This document shows positions 25,953 through 34,530 of a stretch of 64,000 nucleotides of DNA, piece by piece. The notes below the pieces were generated by a model. That model had not been told where the DNA came from. It was given only the letters and a program-made list of their open reading frames with translations, and did no database searches. How positions within the stretch are numbered: position 1 is the stretch's first letter; each line of letters begins with the position of its first letter. The DNA lies in assembly GCF_000981585.1 (NCBI RefSeq), contig NZ_LN831776.1:4137187-4201186 (forward strand). Reading direction: 5' to 3'. The position numbers were made by a program, and so were the translations under genes. Source of the DNA: Paenibacillus riograndensis SBR5 (GTDB taxonomy: Bacteria > Bacillota > Bacilli > Paenibacillales > Paenibacillaceae).

Positions 25953-27404
25953 ATGACAACGTCCAAATTATCCAAATGGCTGTACGCTTTATTAATCATT
26001 GGGACTCTTCTGTTAATGATCCCTAAATTTTCTTATAATGACCCCGACACCTTCTGGCATATTGAAGTGGGCCAATATATGATCGATCACGGGCAAGTCC
26101 TGCATCATGCCATCCATACCTTTTATGGAGACAAGCTGCCTTATGTACCCCATGAATTCGGATTTCAAATCCTTGTGGCACCGCTGTATAAAGTCTTCGG
26201 CTGGCCGGGAGTATACATATTGACAGCGGGATGTCTCTTCTTTTTAATACTGGGTCTGCTCCGGCTGGGCAAATCATCGCGTAAAGAGCTGGGACTTGTG
26301 GAGGATCATGTTCTTTTGCTCCCTTTTGTCCTGCTGATTTCCTGCTGGATTTATTACAATTATTTTAAAGGCCGTCCGCAGATGATTTCGTCATTTATGA
26401 TTGTCTGGTACTTCATATATTTAAGGGAATACCAGTATTCCTCCAAAAGCAGATATGCAGCAGCGATGCTCATACTTTCTTTGGCAATCGCGAATTTCCA
26501 CGCAGGGGTATGGCTTGTCATTGCTGTATTTACAGGGATGGCATTCTTGGAGTCCTTATATAACAAAACCATGACGCTGCGTAAAACAGCCGTCTTTGTC
26601 CTGGTCTGGCTGATCGGCATGCTGAACCCCGGCGGAATAAAAAGTCTTTTGTTCATCCTGACCGTGACGAAAAAAAACTTCAATTTACTTATCAACGAAT
26701 GGAAGCCGATTCAATACAGCTCTCTGGAGAATCTCCCGATAATGCTGTTGCTTCTGTTCTTTGCCTGCACTTTGCCCTACGCACTGCGACGTAACCCGTT
26801 CCGCTACTTGTTCATGCTGGGAATTTTGTATTTAGGGGTGTCGAACTTCAAGCAGAACTTGTTTATGTGGCTCTTCATTCCCTATTTTGCGGCCATATTT
26901 TTTGAAGCCATTCCCACCGCTAATTTACGCATACCCGTCCAGGTATTCCGGAAAGGCACGCTACGGCTGCTTCTTGCTGCAGGTCTACTTCTGAATGTTG
27001 TATTTATTTTTATATTTCCGCCAATCATTGATGCCCGTAATTATCCGGTAGCTGAGATGAACTATATTTTACAGCATACCCCTGAGGGAATCCGGCCCAA
27101 AGTTCTCGCCAGTTACGGTTCATCCGGTTATGTCATGTTCCGCGGTGGAGATGTGTTGTGTGATGGAAGACAGGACCCCTTCATTACAAAGGCTTCTCTT
27201 GGCGTATTTGATTGGACTGCTTTTGAACGCTCCATGTACGGGTTTTCCGAATACCTTCCCGAGATTGTAGACTATGATCATCCCGATTATGTCATTGTCG
27301 CCAACGGGACTTCCCATAAGCTGTTTGGGGAATGGGTGAAAAAGTTTGGGCAGCCCGTATATAAAGGACAGTATGGCAGTGTATTTTATTTTCGGATGAC
27401 ATAA
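25953..27404 (+). CDS. Polytopic membrane protein, GT-C-like glycosyltransferase candidate
   Basis: This 483-residue protein starts at ATG after GGGGAGTTAGGCA. About ten membrane helices are visible. The first extracytoplasmic loop holds NDPDTFWHIEVGQYMIDHG, which resembles the acidic Asp-x-Asp loop of GT-C glycosyltransferases that use polyprenyl-phosphate sugars. The C-terminal 120 residues form a soluble domain (KVLASYGSSGYVMFRGG, DGRQDPFITKA). It has no operon partners. The function is unknown; a GT-C fold is inferred from topology and the acidic loop. Confidence 0.7.
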   Translation: MTTSKLSKWLYALLIIGTLLLMIPKFSYNDPDTFWHIEVGQYMIDHGQVLHHAIHTFYGDKLPYVPHEFGFQILVAPLYKVFGWPGVYILTAGCLFFLILGLLRLGKSSRKELGLVEDHVLLLPFVLLISCWIYYNYFKGRPQMISSFMIVWYFIYLREYQYSSKSRYAAAMLILSLAIANFHAGVWLVIAVFTGMAFLESLYNKTMTLRKTAVFVLVWLIGMLNPGGIKSLLFILTVTKKNFNLLINEWKPIQYSSLENLPIMLLLLFFACTLPYALRRNPFRYLFMLGILYLGVSNFKQNLFMWLFIPYFAAIFFEAIPTANLRIPVQVFRKGTLRLLLAAGLLLNVVFIFIFPPIIDARNYPVAEMNYILQHTPEGIRPKVLASYGSSGYVMFRGGDVLCDGRQDPFITKASLGVFDWTAFERSMYGFSEYLPEIVDYDHPDYVIVANGTSHKLFGEWVKKFGQPVYKGQYGSVFYFRMT

Positions 27405-27475
27405 CCCACGAAACCTTTTTACTTCTATAGGAAGTTCAATTGATGCAATTCACCTAATTGTACTTTTCTGTTCAT

Positions 27476-27503
27476 TAAAAAAAGCCGATCTTCTTGATCG
27501 GCT
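27476..27503 (-). terminator. Terminator of the lipoprotein gene
   Basis: AGCCGATC (27483-27490) pairs with GATCGGCT (27496-27503) around TTCTT. The A run before it reads as a T run on the minus strand. Confidence 0.8.
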
Positions 27504-27586
27504 GCCCAAATAGCTTACGTTATTTTGTGGTCCGGTTGTTCACTTTTACAAGCTCCGGCGGCTTCACTCACCCTAATTGGAGCGTC

Positions 27587-28201
27587 TCAACCCATTTTTT
27601 TAAGCTCAAAAATAGTTGCCTCTGATAACAAGAGAAGCCTATCGTTATTAACAACTAAAAAACTTACACTTACTGGTATGCTAAGTTTTGTAGAAGGGTC
27701 ACTTATATCTATCGCTTTTACTTCATCATTTATCTTTAAGTCTGGGATATCTATTTTATAAAATCTATAAAAAGAGTCAGAGTTATAGCATGCCGCTGTA
27801 ATCTGATATAATGGATTTTTTAGTTCATATTGATATTTCTTATAGTTTTTAAGTCCTTTTGATGAAAAAAAGTCTTTTTTGATTATAATTTCATCTCCAA
27901 TAAATTTTTGCCCTGTTGGATATTCAGAAGCATCATTATATGAATTTGCAAATCCTAAAAGCTTCTCAACTTTCCAAGTACCATAGAAATATGTTTCAGT
28001 TTCACTATCCAAATTTATACTTTCTGAATCACAATATTCGGAGGTGTTTTTTGGAATAATAGACTCTTCCGTTTCAGGTTTAGGCTCACTGGAAGTATTT
28101 GGATTCGATGTCGTTTCAGCATTTCCACAAGCCGATGCTAGCATCATCATTATCATAATACAAGCCAATAGTGTTTTTTTCGTTTTTATATCCCCTTTCA
28201 T
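27587..28201 (-). CDS. Lipoprotein of unknown function
   Basis: This 204-residue protein has a lipoprotein signal peptide ending in LASAC, a Ser/Glu-rich linker, then a small globular domain starting TETYFYGTWKVEKLLGF that suggests a lipocalin- or META-like beta sheet. AT-rich codon use contrasts with its neighbours. The ATG at 28201 is close to GAAAGGTAG. No operon partners. Confidence 0.75.
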   Translation of the reverse strand: MKGDIKTKKTLLACIMIMMMLASACGNAETTSNPNTSSEPKPETEESIIPKNTSEYCDSESINLDSETETYFYGTWKVEKLLGFANSYNDASEYPTGQKFIGDEIIIKKDFFSSKGLKNYKKYQYELKNPLYQITAACYNSDSFYRFYKIDIPDLKINDEVKAIDISDPSTKLSIPVSVSFLVVNNDRLLLLSEATIFELKKMG

Positions 28202-28248
28202 CTACCTTTCAGAAATTATATCAGAGCAGCTGAAGCGATGAATGACAT

Positions 28249-28282
28249 AAAATTAACCTTATTTATGAATAAGGTTAATTTT
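28249..28282. terminator. Perfect 15-bp hairpin between lipoprotein and MFS genes
   Basis: AAAATTAACCTTATT (28249-28263) and its exact complement at 28268-28282 enclose a four-base loop. Both ends are A/T runs, so it can terminate the MFS gene on the minus strand. Confidence 0.75.
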
Positions 28283-28308
28283 ATGAAATCAGCCTGTAAC
28301 TGTGCTCC

Positions 28309-29526
28309 TCAATCAATGAGATTTTTCTTCCTTAATCTCGAAAACTCCGTAGCATAATACGCCATGGCGATGGCCGGTAAGGCGATTCCGATCAGTAGTG
28401 CCGCCTCCCAGCCCCCCGTTGCGTAAGCCCATCCCCCTGCCGCTGAGCCGATAGCGCCCCCTAAAAAGAAAATGGCCATATACAAACCGTTAAGCCTACT
28501 GCGGAATTCCGCTCCTAAAGAGAAAATCACCCGCTGCCCGAGAACCATGTTGGCTGAAACCCCCATGTCAAGTAAAATCGCCGCAACTACGAGGATGGGG
28601 ACTGCGAGTGCAGAACTTGATGGAACCAGCAAGGGAAGCAGCCCGGAAAAGATGACGATGGCCAATGCCCATCCCGTAGCCGGGCGAACCCATCCACGGT
28701 CTGCCATACGGCCCGCCGCTGGCGCCACAATTGCCCCCATTACCCCGACTAATGCGAACAGAGCGACCTCCTTCTGAGTGAAATGGAACGGCGGACTTGT
28801 CAATACCAACGGAATTGTAGTCCAAAACAAACTGAACGTTCCGAATACACAAGCATGATAAATTGCCCTCCGGCGCAATGCCGGTGTCGCCTTCAGCAGA
28901 TGCAGCATGGAGTTCAGCAGCGCCGGGTAAGCTGTAGCGGTCGAAGGCTTCCTTGAGGGTAGTGCCTTTGCCAATACAAGAGCCAGCGCGAAAATCAATG
29001 CTGCGGAGATGAAATATATGGCGCGCCAGCCCATATATTCCGCCACCAAGCTTGATATGGGACGCGCGAGCATAATCCCCAGAAGCAGCCCGCTCATGAC
29101 GTTGCCCACATTGCGGCCGCGCACGGCTTCAGGCGAAAGATGAGCCGCATACGGCACAAGGATTTGTGCTGCTACAGAGCCTACTCCGATCACGAGTGAA
29201 GCGGTGAGGAACAGGATGGCGCTTTTGATTACAGCGGCAATTGCCAAAACGGCGGCTGTAAGGAGCAATGATGAAAGGATCAACTTACGATTTTCCAGGA
29301 TGTCTCCGAGCGGTACGATAAATAACAAGCCGATCCCGTAGCCGACTTGAGTCAATGTAACGATGAGTGCGGCAGTCCCGGAGGAGAGCCCGATGGTCGA
29401 ACCGATCGAGCCTATCAATGGTTGAGCATAATAAAGATTTGCCGCTATGATACCGCAAGCGGCTGCCAGGATAAAAATCAGCGATGGCGAAACCGATTTT
29501 TCCGTTGGAATGGAAGCTGAATGCAT
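28309..29526 (-). CDS. MFS transporter, DHA1-type efflux protein
   Basis: The protein is about 405 residues with 12 membrane helices. The loop 2-3 motif is present as [15 protein letters not shown], and [10 protein letters not shown] lies in helix 1. The start is taken at ATG 29526, after AAGGGGACTTTCT. It lies downstream of a TetR gene with an operator-like palindrome in between (29562-29579), the standard arrangement for a drug-inducible efflux pump. The substrate is unknown. Confidence 0.88.
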   Translation of the reverse strand: MHSASIPTEKSVSPSLIFILAAACGIIAANLYYAQPLIGSIGSTIGLSSGTAALIVTLTQVGYGIGLLFIVPLGDILENRKLILSSLLLTAAVLAIAAVIKSAILFLTASLVIGVGSVAAQILVPYAAHLSPEAVRGRNVGNVMSGLLLGIMLARPISSLVAEYMGWRAIYFISAALIFALALVLAKALPSRKPSTATAYPALLNSMLHLLKATPALRRRAIYHACVFGTFSLFWTTIPLVLTSPPFHFTQKEVALFALVGVMGAIVAPAAGRMADRGWVRPATGWALAIVIFSGLLPLLVPSSSALAVPILVVAAILLDMGVSANMVLGQRVIFSLGAEFRSRLNGLYMAIFFLGGAIGSAAGGWAYATGGWEAALLIGIALPAIAMAYYATEFSRLRKKNLID

Positions 29527-29561
29527 AGAAAGTCCCCTTTGCTCATCAGAAATTTTCTGGA

Positions 29562-29579
29562 ACATTCGTTCCGGAATGT
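29562..29579. promoter_or_regulatory. TetR operator candidate before the MFS gene
   Basis: Read on the minus strand, this is ACATTC-CGGAAC-GAATGT, a perfect six-base inverted repeat. It shares the core TTCCGGAACGA with the site at 30205-30222. Confidence 0.65.
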
Positions 29580-29594
29580 GCAAAAAAAAATGTT

Positions 29595-30170
29595 TTATAG
29601 CATTTCCATTACCATGTCTATCATCTGCTGCATCTTGCTGCGGTCACCCTGCACCTTCGAAACGATATTTATACTATGATTCAGGTTTGAGAGCAGATAA
29701 GATAAAGTCTTGATATCTTTCTCAGGCATGATTTCTCCCGTCTTCTGACCTTTGCGCAGCAGCTCGTAGAAGGATTTCTCCAACTCGTCAAACCGCTCCC
29801 TGATCAACGCATTCAGTTGCTCATCTGGCGAATCCATGCCGACTGCTGCATTAGTAATGAGACAGCCCTTCGGCGACTCGCCGTCCAAGGCGGAATCGAT
29901 GTGTATCTCGAAGTATTGCCGGATTCCCGATTTTGCGGATGTCGCATTGACGAGAATGTCCCGTTTGGCTTGCTTCCACTTCTTGTACCAGTTGATCGCC
30001 TCGATATAAAGCGTTTGTTTGTCCCCGAACGTTTCGTACAGACTTGATCTGCTAAGATCCATAGCTTCCAGCAAATCGGGAATGCTTGCCGCTTCGTAGC
30101 CCTTCTTCCAAAAAACGAGCATCGCTTTATGAAGCACCGCTTCTTTATCAAACTCTTTGTAGCGTCCCAT
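29595..30170 (-). CDS. TetR-family transcriptional regulator
   Basis: This 191-residue protein has an N-terminal helix-turn-helix ([30 protein letters not shown]) and a C-terminal TetR_C-type ligand domain. The ATG follows GGAGGGAGAGCC. It is the first gene of a TetR-MFS pair and probably represses both through the related operator candidates at 30205-30222 and 29562-29579. Confidence 0.92.
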   Translation of the reverse strand: MGRYKEFDKEAVLHKAMLVFWKKGYEAASIPDLLEAMDLSRSSLYETFGDKQTLYIEAINWYKKWKQAKRDILVNATSAKSGIRQYFEIHIDSALDGESPKGCLITNAAVGMDSPDEQLNALIRERFDELEKSFYELLRKGQKTGEIMPEKDIKTLSYLLSNLNHSINIVSKVQGDRSKMQQMIDMVMEML

Positions 30171-30204
30171 GGCTCTCCCTCCGTTTCCGTAGGTACAGTA
30201 TATA

Positions 30205-30222
30205 CTTTTCCGGAACGATAAG
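30205..30222. promoter_or_regulatory. TetR operator candidate in the tetR promoter
   Basis: CTTTTC-CGGAAC-GATAAG is an inverted repeat matching at five of six arm positions and has the same CGGAAC centre as the site before the MFS gene. On the minus strand it lies between a TGGACT -35 and a TATACT -10, so binding would block transcription of tetR itself. Confidence 0.65.
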
Positions 30223-30308
30223 TCCAGTATTTTCTGCAGTTATGAAAGCTGCTTATTTCCTTATTGCAATGGCTATGGCTGGACTGGGCAATCTGGGTTA
30301 ATGCTGCC

Positions 30309-30355
30309 AAAAAAAATCAACCCATTCTCAATGAGTTGATCGAAGAGCATGGGTT
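30309..30355 (-). terminator. Terminator of the ABC-2 operon
   Basis: On the minus strand, CAACCCATGCTC pairs with GAGAATGGGTTG and is followed by eight T residues. Confidence 0.85.
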
Positions 30356-30366
30356 GTAACCTAAAC

Positions 30367-31125
30367 TTAGGCATCTCTTTTACAATAGAATACAATAGCT
30401 GCTGTAATAAAGACCAGTGTCCATAACATTGAAATACCTGCCCCTTGCAGGGGTGTAAGGACATTTATTTCATTAGAGGAAGGCGTCATATACATATAAT
30501 ATCCTGCCATATCCGGAAAATAATTTCTAATATCAGGCAGAATATCTCTCGATAATGGACTGATAATGAAATAATATCCAAGCACTACCACTAAAGCCGG
30601 AGTGGTCCGTCTTAGTAAACTACCTATAGCTGCACTGAGAACTGTGGTTAATGTTAGATAGCCAGCTGCACCTATTAACGTTTCTATCATTGTGTCTATT
30701 TCTACCCCTGCTGCTGTGTCCCTCATCTTAATAAAAGTATATAGTACACCAGATGCAGCAATAATAAATGCCGCAAGAAAGGTTATAATGGCCAATGCCA
30801 AGTGCTTCGCAGATAATTGGAGCCCGCGCCAAGGGATCGCCGTTAAAGTAGTGCGAATCTGTCCACCACTATACTCGGAACACGCAGCTAAGATCCCAAG
30901 AATAATGAATCCTGCTTGAAGATATTCCATAGAAGCAAGTCCTATATTTAGTATACTTTGCGTTCCTGCCGCCCCTTGTAGACCAGCAGAAGTAAAAGCT
31001 GCGGCTAAAACTAAATTAAAAATGAATGTACCCATAAGAGTGAGCCATATCCATGGTAATGTAACTAATTTATCCAGTTCAGCGCCAAGGATTTGTGATA
31101 TCTTTCTACTGGATGAGACACTCAT
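30367..31125 (-). CDS. ABC-2 type permease subunit
   Basis: This 252-residue protein with six membrane helices resembles lantibiotic-immunity (LanE/LanG) or bacitracin-exporter permeases. It overlaps the preceding permease by four bases. With the second permease and the ATPase it would form an exporter or immunity complex for a membrane-active compound. Confidence 0.85.
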   Translation of the reverse strand: MSVSSSRKISQILGAELDKLVTLPWIWLTLMGTFIFNLVLAAAFTSAGLQGAAGTQSILNIGLASMEYLQAGFIILGILAACSEYSGGQIRTTLTAIPWRGLQLSAKHLALAIITFLAAFIIAASGVLYTFIKMRDTAAGVEIDTMIETLIGAAGYLTLTTVLSAAIGSLLRRTTPALVVVLGYYFIISPLSRDILPDIRNYFPDMAGYYMYMTPSSNEINVLTPLQGAGISMLWTLVFITAAIVFYCKRDA

Positions 31126-31871
31126 GATGCAACGTCCCTCCTACGGAATACCATAACTGCAACAACGAAAAGAACGGCTACCCAGACAAACATGACTAAG
31201 CCGCCAGTGAACGGGGTGTGAAAGCTGTCGCTCATAGACATAAACATATCAATGCCAGCCCTATCTGGTAAGTAAAACGCCAACGTTGAAACCTTAGACA
31301 GCAGGAAGCTAAATGACACAAAAGATGTATTTGTAATGAGCACAGCAAGCGGGATAATGCCATTCTTAGTCAGAACAGTAATCCCAAATGCCAAAAGAGC
31401 AGTGAATGTCCAGTAACATACTGCACCGGTAAGTCTAGACCATTCAAATGCGGGGGCATATTCACCAAGAATAAGATGCGTTGCGGACACAGTTGTCATA
31501 ATAGCAACAATACACAGCAGTATGCTGATCACGGTCACAGCGCCAGCTTTTGCCAGCAAAAAATGAAGCCGGGATGAAACAACAGTTAAACTTGTTGTAA
31601 TCTGTTTTCCTCCACCAGATTCACTGCTCTCTGTTAAAAACTCACTGCTGACAGCAAGCACACCAAGAATAATGACACCTTGCACACCAAGAGCTAATCC
31701 AATATAACCAACTTCCGGCAGCCGTGTGCTAACTCCAGCTATAATCTCCTCTTTTTGTGCTGTACTGTCCAAGGCAGCAATTACAGCCGGGGCAAATGCT
31801 CCAATAAGAAAAGCAAGCCAAATGCCCGGCAGGGAGAACAGCTTAGACAGCTCCGCGTTGAATGCTCTCAT
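31122..31871 (-). CDS. ABC-2 type permease subunit
   Basis: This 249-residue membrane protein has six helices. It is similar in layout to the neighbouring permease, so the two likely form a heterodimer. It overlaps the upstream ATPase gene by four bases and the next permease by four, showing tight coupling. Confidence 0.85.
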   Translation of the reverse strand: MRAFNAELSKLFSLPGIWLAFLIGAFAPAVIAALDSTAQKEEIIAGVSTRLPEVGYIGLALGVQGVIILGVLAVSSEFLTESSESGGGKQITTSLTVVSSRLHFLLAKAGAVTVISILLCIVAIMTTVSATHLILGEYAPAFEWSRLTGAVCYWTFTALLAFGITVLTKNGIIPLAVLITNTSFVSFSFLLSKVSTLAFYLPDRAGIDMFMSMSDSFHTPFTGGLVMFVWVAVLFVVAVMVFRRRDVAS

Positions 31872-32581
31872 ACAACATCACCAGCAATTTCAGATGTCAG
31901 GGCAAAAAAGGCTTCCTCCAGCGTGGAATGATTACCTATGACTTCTTCCAATGTTCCATCTGCAACGATTGTTCCATGCTTAATAATCACCACATCATCA
32001 ACCGTCTCTGCAAGCTCTCCCATTAGATGACTGGAGAGTAACACCGTATTTCCAGACTCAGCACGTTTACGTAAAAATGTCCGGATCCAACGAATTCCCT
32101 CCGGGTCGAGCCCGTTTACGGGTTCATCTAAAATCAATATTTGGGGATCGCCAAGCAGTGCAGCTGCCATCCCAAGTCTTCTCCCCATCCCAAGGGAATA
32201 ACTCCCGACTCTTTTGCCGGCTGCATTTGTAAGACCTGCGATTTCCAGAACTTCCTCGACACGTGAGCGGGGCAAGCCTGCGGCACGAGCAATCCAACGT
32301 AAATGGGCCCTTCCTGTCCGCATACGATGAGCTCCAGATCCATCAAGTGCGGCGCCTACTGTTGCCAGAGGATTATGTAATTCTGCAAATGGCTTTCCAT
32401 TAATCAGTGCACTCCCTGAGGTGGCATGATCTAATCCAAGCAGGATGCGAAGGGTAGAACTTTTACCTGCCCCATTGGGACCTAAAAAACCAGTTACCTT
32501 ACCTGGTCTGGCCTTAAAACTAATACCTGATAAGATTTCTTGATTTCCGCGGTGTTTGACTAAGTTATTAATGGTAAGCAA
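31868..32581 (-). CDS. ABC transporter ATP-binding protein
   Basis: The protein is about 237 residues. The Walker A is FLGPNGAGKSST, the signature is YSLGMGRRLGMA, Walker B is ILILDEPVNGLDPEG, and the H-loop is LLSSHL. The start is probably TTG 32581, eight bases after AGGAAG; a GTG three codons upstream is the alternative. The sequence around DEPVNGLDPEGIRWIR is like that of actinobacterial ABC-2 systems, a possible sign of old transfer. It powers the two permeases downstream. Confidence 0.9.
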   Translation of the reverse strand: MLTINNLVKHRGNQEILSGISFKARPGKVTGFLGPNGAGKSSTLRILLGLDHATSGSALINGKPFAELHNPLATVGAALDGSGAHRMRTGRAHLRWIARAAGLPRSRVEEVLEIAGLTNAAGKRVGSYSLGMGRRLGMAAALLGDPQILILDEPVNGLDPEGIRWIRTFLRKRAESGNTVLLSSHLMGELAETVDDVVIIKHGTIVADGTLEEVIGNHSTLEEAFFALTSEIAGDVV

Positions 32582-32673
32582 CCATAACACTTCCTTTCTG
32601 TTATGGCTCTAATTATAGAGAAGCAAAGTTACATCCCGGTTATCCTGCTGTTTACTTCCGGGTTAACTTTAGG

Positions 32674-33681
32674 TTAAGCTCTACCTATTGCTACTCTTGT
32701 ACCATTTTCATCAGAGGTAAAGTCAGCTTTCAGCCTCATTTTGTTCAACATATAATTTGAAGCCGATAAACCAATCCCCGCCCCTCGCCCATAGGAAGAG
32801 TGATCCATACCTGGACCTTTGTCTGCAATAATGATCTGTTCTTTGTCTACATCAACCCCAATGTGTGCATATTTCCCCCCTGCTGCATGGCGAAGAATAT
32901 TCTGAAATAAATTATCCAGAACCCGGGTTATCCATTTAGGATCTGCTTCCCAGTAAAAAGTCTTCTCTGCCGGTAAATCAACATCGAGCTGAATTTCTTT
33001 TTCTTCAAATGCATCATACCACGCAGCAACAGCTGCTCTTACTAAACGTACAATATCTGTTGAAGTGGGCCTAAAAGGATGTTTCCCTGATGTAAGCAAT
33101 GTATAGGAAAGTAAATCATCCATTAAATCTCCGACTCTTGTAATCGTATGGTTCATCTCTGTTAATGAGTTTTGTCCTTCAACACTCATTGATTCTTTAT
33201 TTAATCTGGTGACATGTCCTCTCAAAATGGTAAGCGGCGTCCGTAAGTCGTGAGATAAATTCGCAATAAGCCGATGCCGTAATAATTCCTCTTCGTGCTC
33301 CCGCTTGCGGCTGTCTTCAAGCTGCTGAATCATCCAATTAAAAGAACTTCCTAACTGGTCAATTTCATCCATACGATCCGTTTGAACAGATACCGGTTGA
33401 GGAAATGAATTATGGTTAGCTGAAAATGACATGGATTCCTGCAAACGGGTAAGACGTGAGCGAAGCCTCAGGAAGAACACCCAGGACATTACAACAAAAG
33501 CGATAATAATAAAACCAAACACAAACAGTGTAACGTAAAACAGCTTTAACGTATTGAGTTTCGCTCCATGGATCGAAGACCCAAAGAACGCCGAGAAGAA
33601 AATAAGCATAATTAGAGGAGAAAAGATAAATAGAAAATGTCCTTTTAGAAAATGGCGAAATAATGATCTGGTCTGTTTCAT
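32674..33681 (-). CDS. Sensor histidine kinase
   Basis: This 335-residue protein has two membrane helices (about 14-32 and 47-72) with a very short outside loop and a HAMP domain. The HisKA box is LIANLSHDLRTPLTIL, and the HATPase region contains ITRVLDNLFQNILRHA and DKGPGMD. The tiny sensor loop suggests that it detects a signal in the membrane or through the ABC transporter. It overlaps its response regulator by four bases. Confidence 0.92.
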   Translation of the reverse strand: MKQTRSLFRHFLKGHFLFIFSPLIMLIFFSAFFGSSIHGAKLNTLKLFYVTLFVFGFIIIAFVVMSWVFFLRLRSRLTRLQESMSFSANHNSFPQPVSVQTDRMDEIDQLGSSFNWMIQQLEDSRKREHEEELLRHRLIANLSHDLRTPLTILRGHVTRLNKESMSVEGQNSLTEMNHTITRVGDLMDDLLSYTLLTSGKHPFRPTSTDIVRLVRAAVAAWYDAFEEKEIQLDVDLPAEKTFYWEADPKWITRVLDNLFQNILRHAAGGKYAHIGVDVDKEQIIIADKGPGMDHSSYGRGAGIGLSASNYMLNKMRLKADFTSDENGTRVAIGRA

Positions 33682-34355
33682 AGCTTTACCCGGTAACCTA
33701 TTCCCTTTAACGTTTCAATAATCTCCGGGGAATCCGGGTTACGTTCCAGCTTTTGACGCAATCGGCGGATATGCACCATTAATGTTTTGTCACCAGTGAT
33801 ATAAGCTTCTTCCCAAATGGCTTCATAGATTTGTTCTTTCGGCAAAACTTTATTAGGGTGGCGTAAGAAGTACATTAAGATTTGATGTTGTTTCCCTGTC
33901 AATATGATTTCTTCTCCTGTGCGTTTGTCAAACACCATCTGAGCTTCCGGATCGACTTCAATATGATTGCCCAATGAAATGCGTCCGGAATATGATCCTC
34001 CACTTCGGCGGATTAATACTTCTAATCTTGCAACTAATTCATCCGAATGGAATGGTTTCGTTAAATAGTCATCAGCAAATTGTAAACCATCTACCTTATC
34101 ATCTACCGATGTCCGGGCAGATAATAGCAAAATAGGAACAGCAGGGGCTGCCTTTTTTAAGCGTTTCCCCACAGTAAATCCGTCTAAACCGGGTAACATG
34201 ATATCCAAAATAACGATTTCATGCTGATTTACTTCTTTTTCTGCCCCTTCACCAGATAGCAGCCACTGAACTGAATATCCCCGCTGTTCCAATTCTACTT
34301 TGACCCAGCTGCCTATTTTCTCATTATCTTCAATGTATAATACGTTTCTTTTCAA
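33678..34355 (-). CDS. OmpR-type response regulator
   Basis: This 225-residue protein has a receiver with the phosphorylated Asp in EIVILDIMLPG and the TKPF lysine. The C-terminal winged helix ends in YITGDKTLMVHIRRLRQKLE and GIGYRVKL. It heads the five-gene RR/HK/ABC operon and likely induces the ABC genes when the cell is challenged. Confidence 0.93.
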   Translation of the reverse strand: MKRNVLYIEDNEKIGSWVKVELEQRGYSVQWLLSGEGAEKEVNQHEIVILDIMLPGLDGFTVGKRLKKAAPAVPILLLSARTSVDDKVDGLQFADDYLTKPFHSDELVARLEVLIRRSGGSYSGRISLGNHIEVDPEAQMVFDKRTGEEIILTGKQHQILMYFLRHPNKVLPKEQIYEAIWEEAYITGDKTLMVHIRRLRQKLERNPDSPEIIETLKGIGYRVKL

Positions 34356-34454
34356 ATAACATCCTTCTCTCTAAATGGAGTTCACTATTAGACAGACTAA
34401 CACAATCCAAAGAATAAAATACAATAAGGAAAAGAGAATTGTTGGATTTGACAC

Positions 34455-34481
34455 AGAAAACCCGCGCGGGGCGCGGGTTCT
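34455..34481 (-). terminator. GC-rich terminator after the GH127 gene
   Basis: AACCCGCGC (34459-34467) pairs with GCGCGGGTT (34471-34479). On the minus strand it is followed by TTTTCTGT. Confidence 0.75.
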
Positions 34482-34530
34482 AATGGGACATTCAAGAACT
34501 GCATGCAGGTGGTTATTACAATTTAAGTGC

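Noticed and set aside
34459..34479. Very GC-rich palindrome considered as an attachment or operator site
   Set aside because: It lies directly after the GH127 stop with a T run in the right direction, so a terminator explains it.
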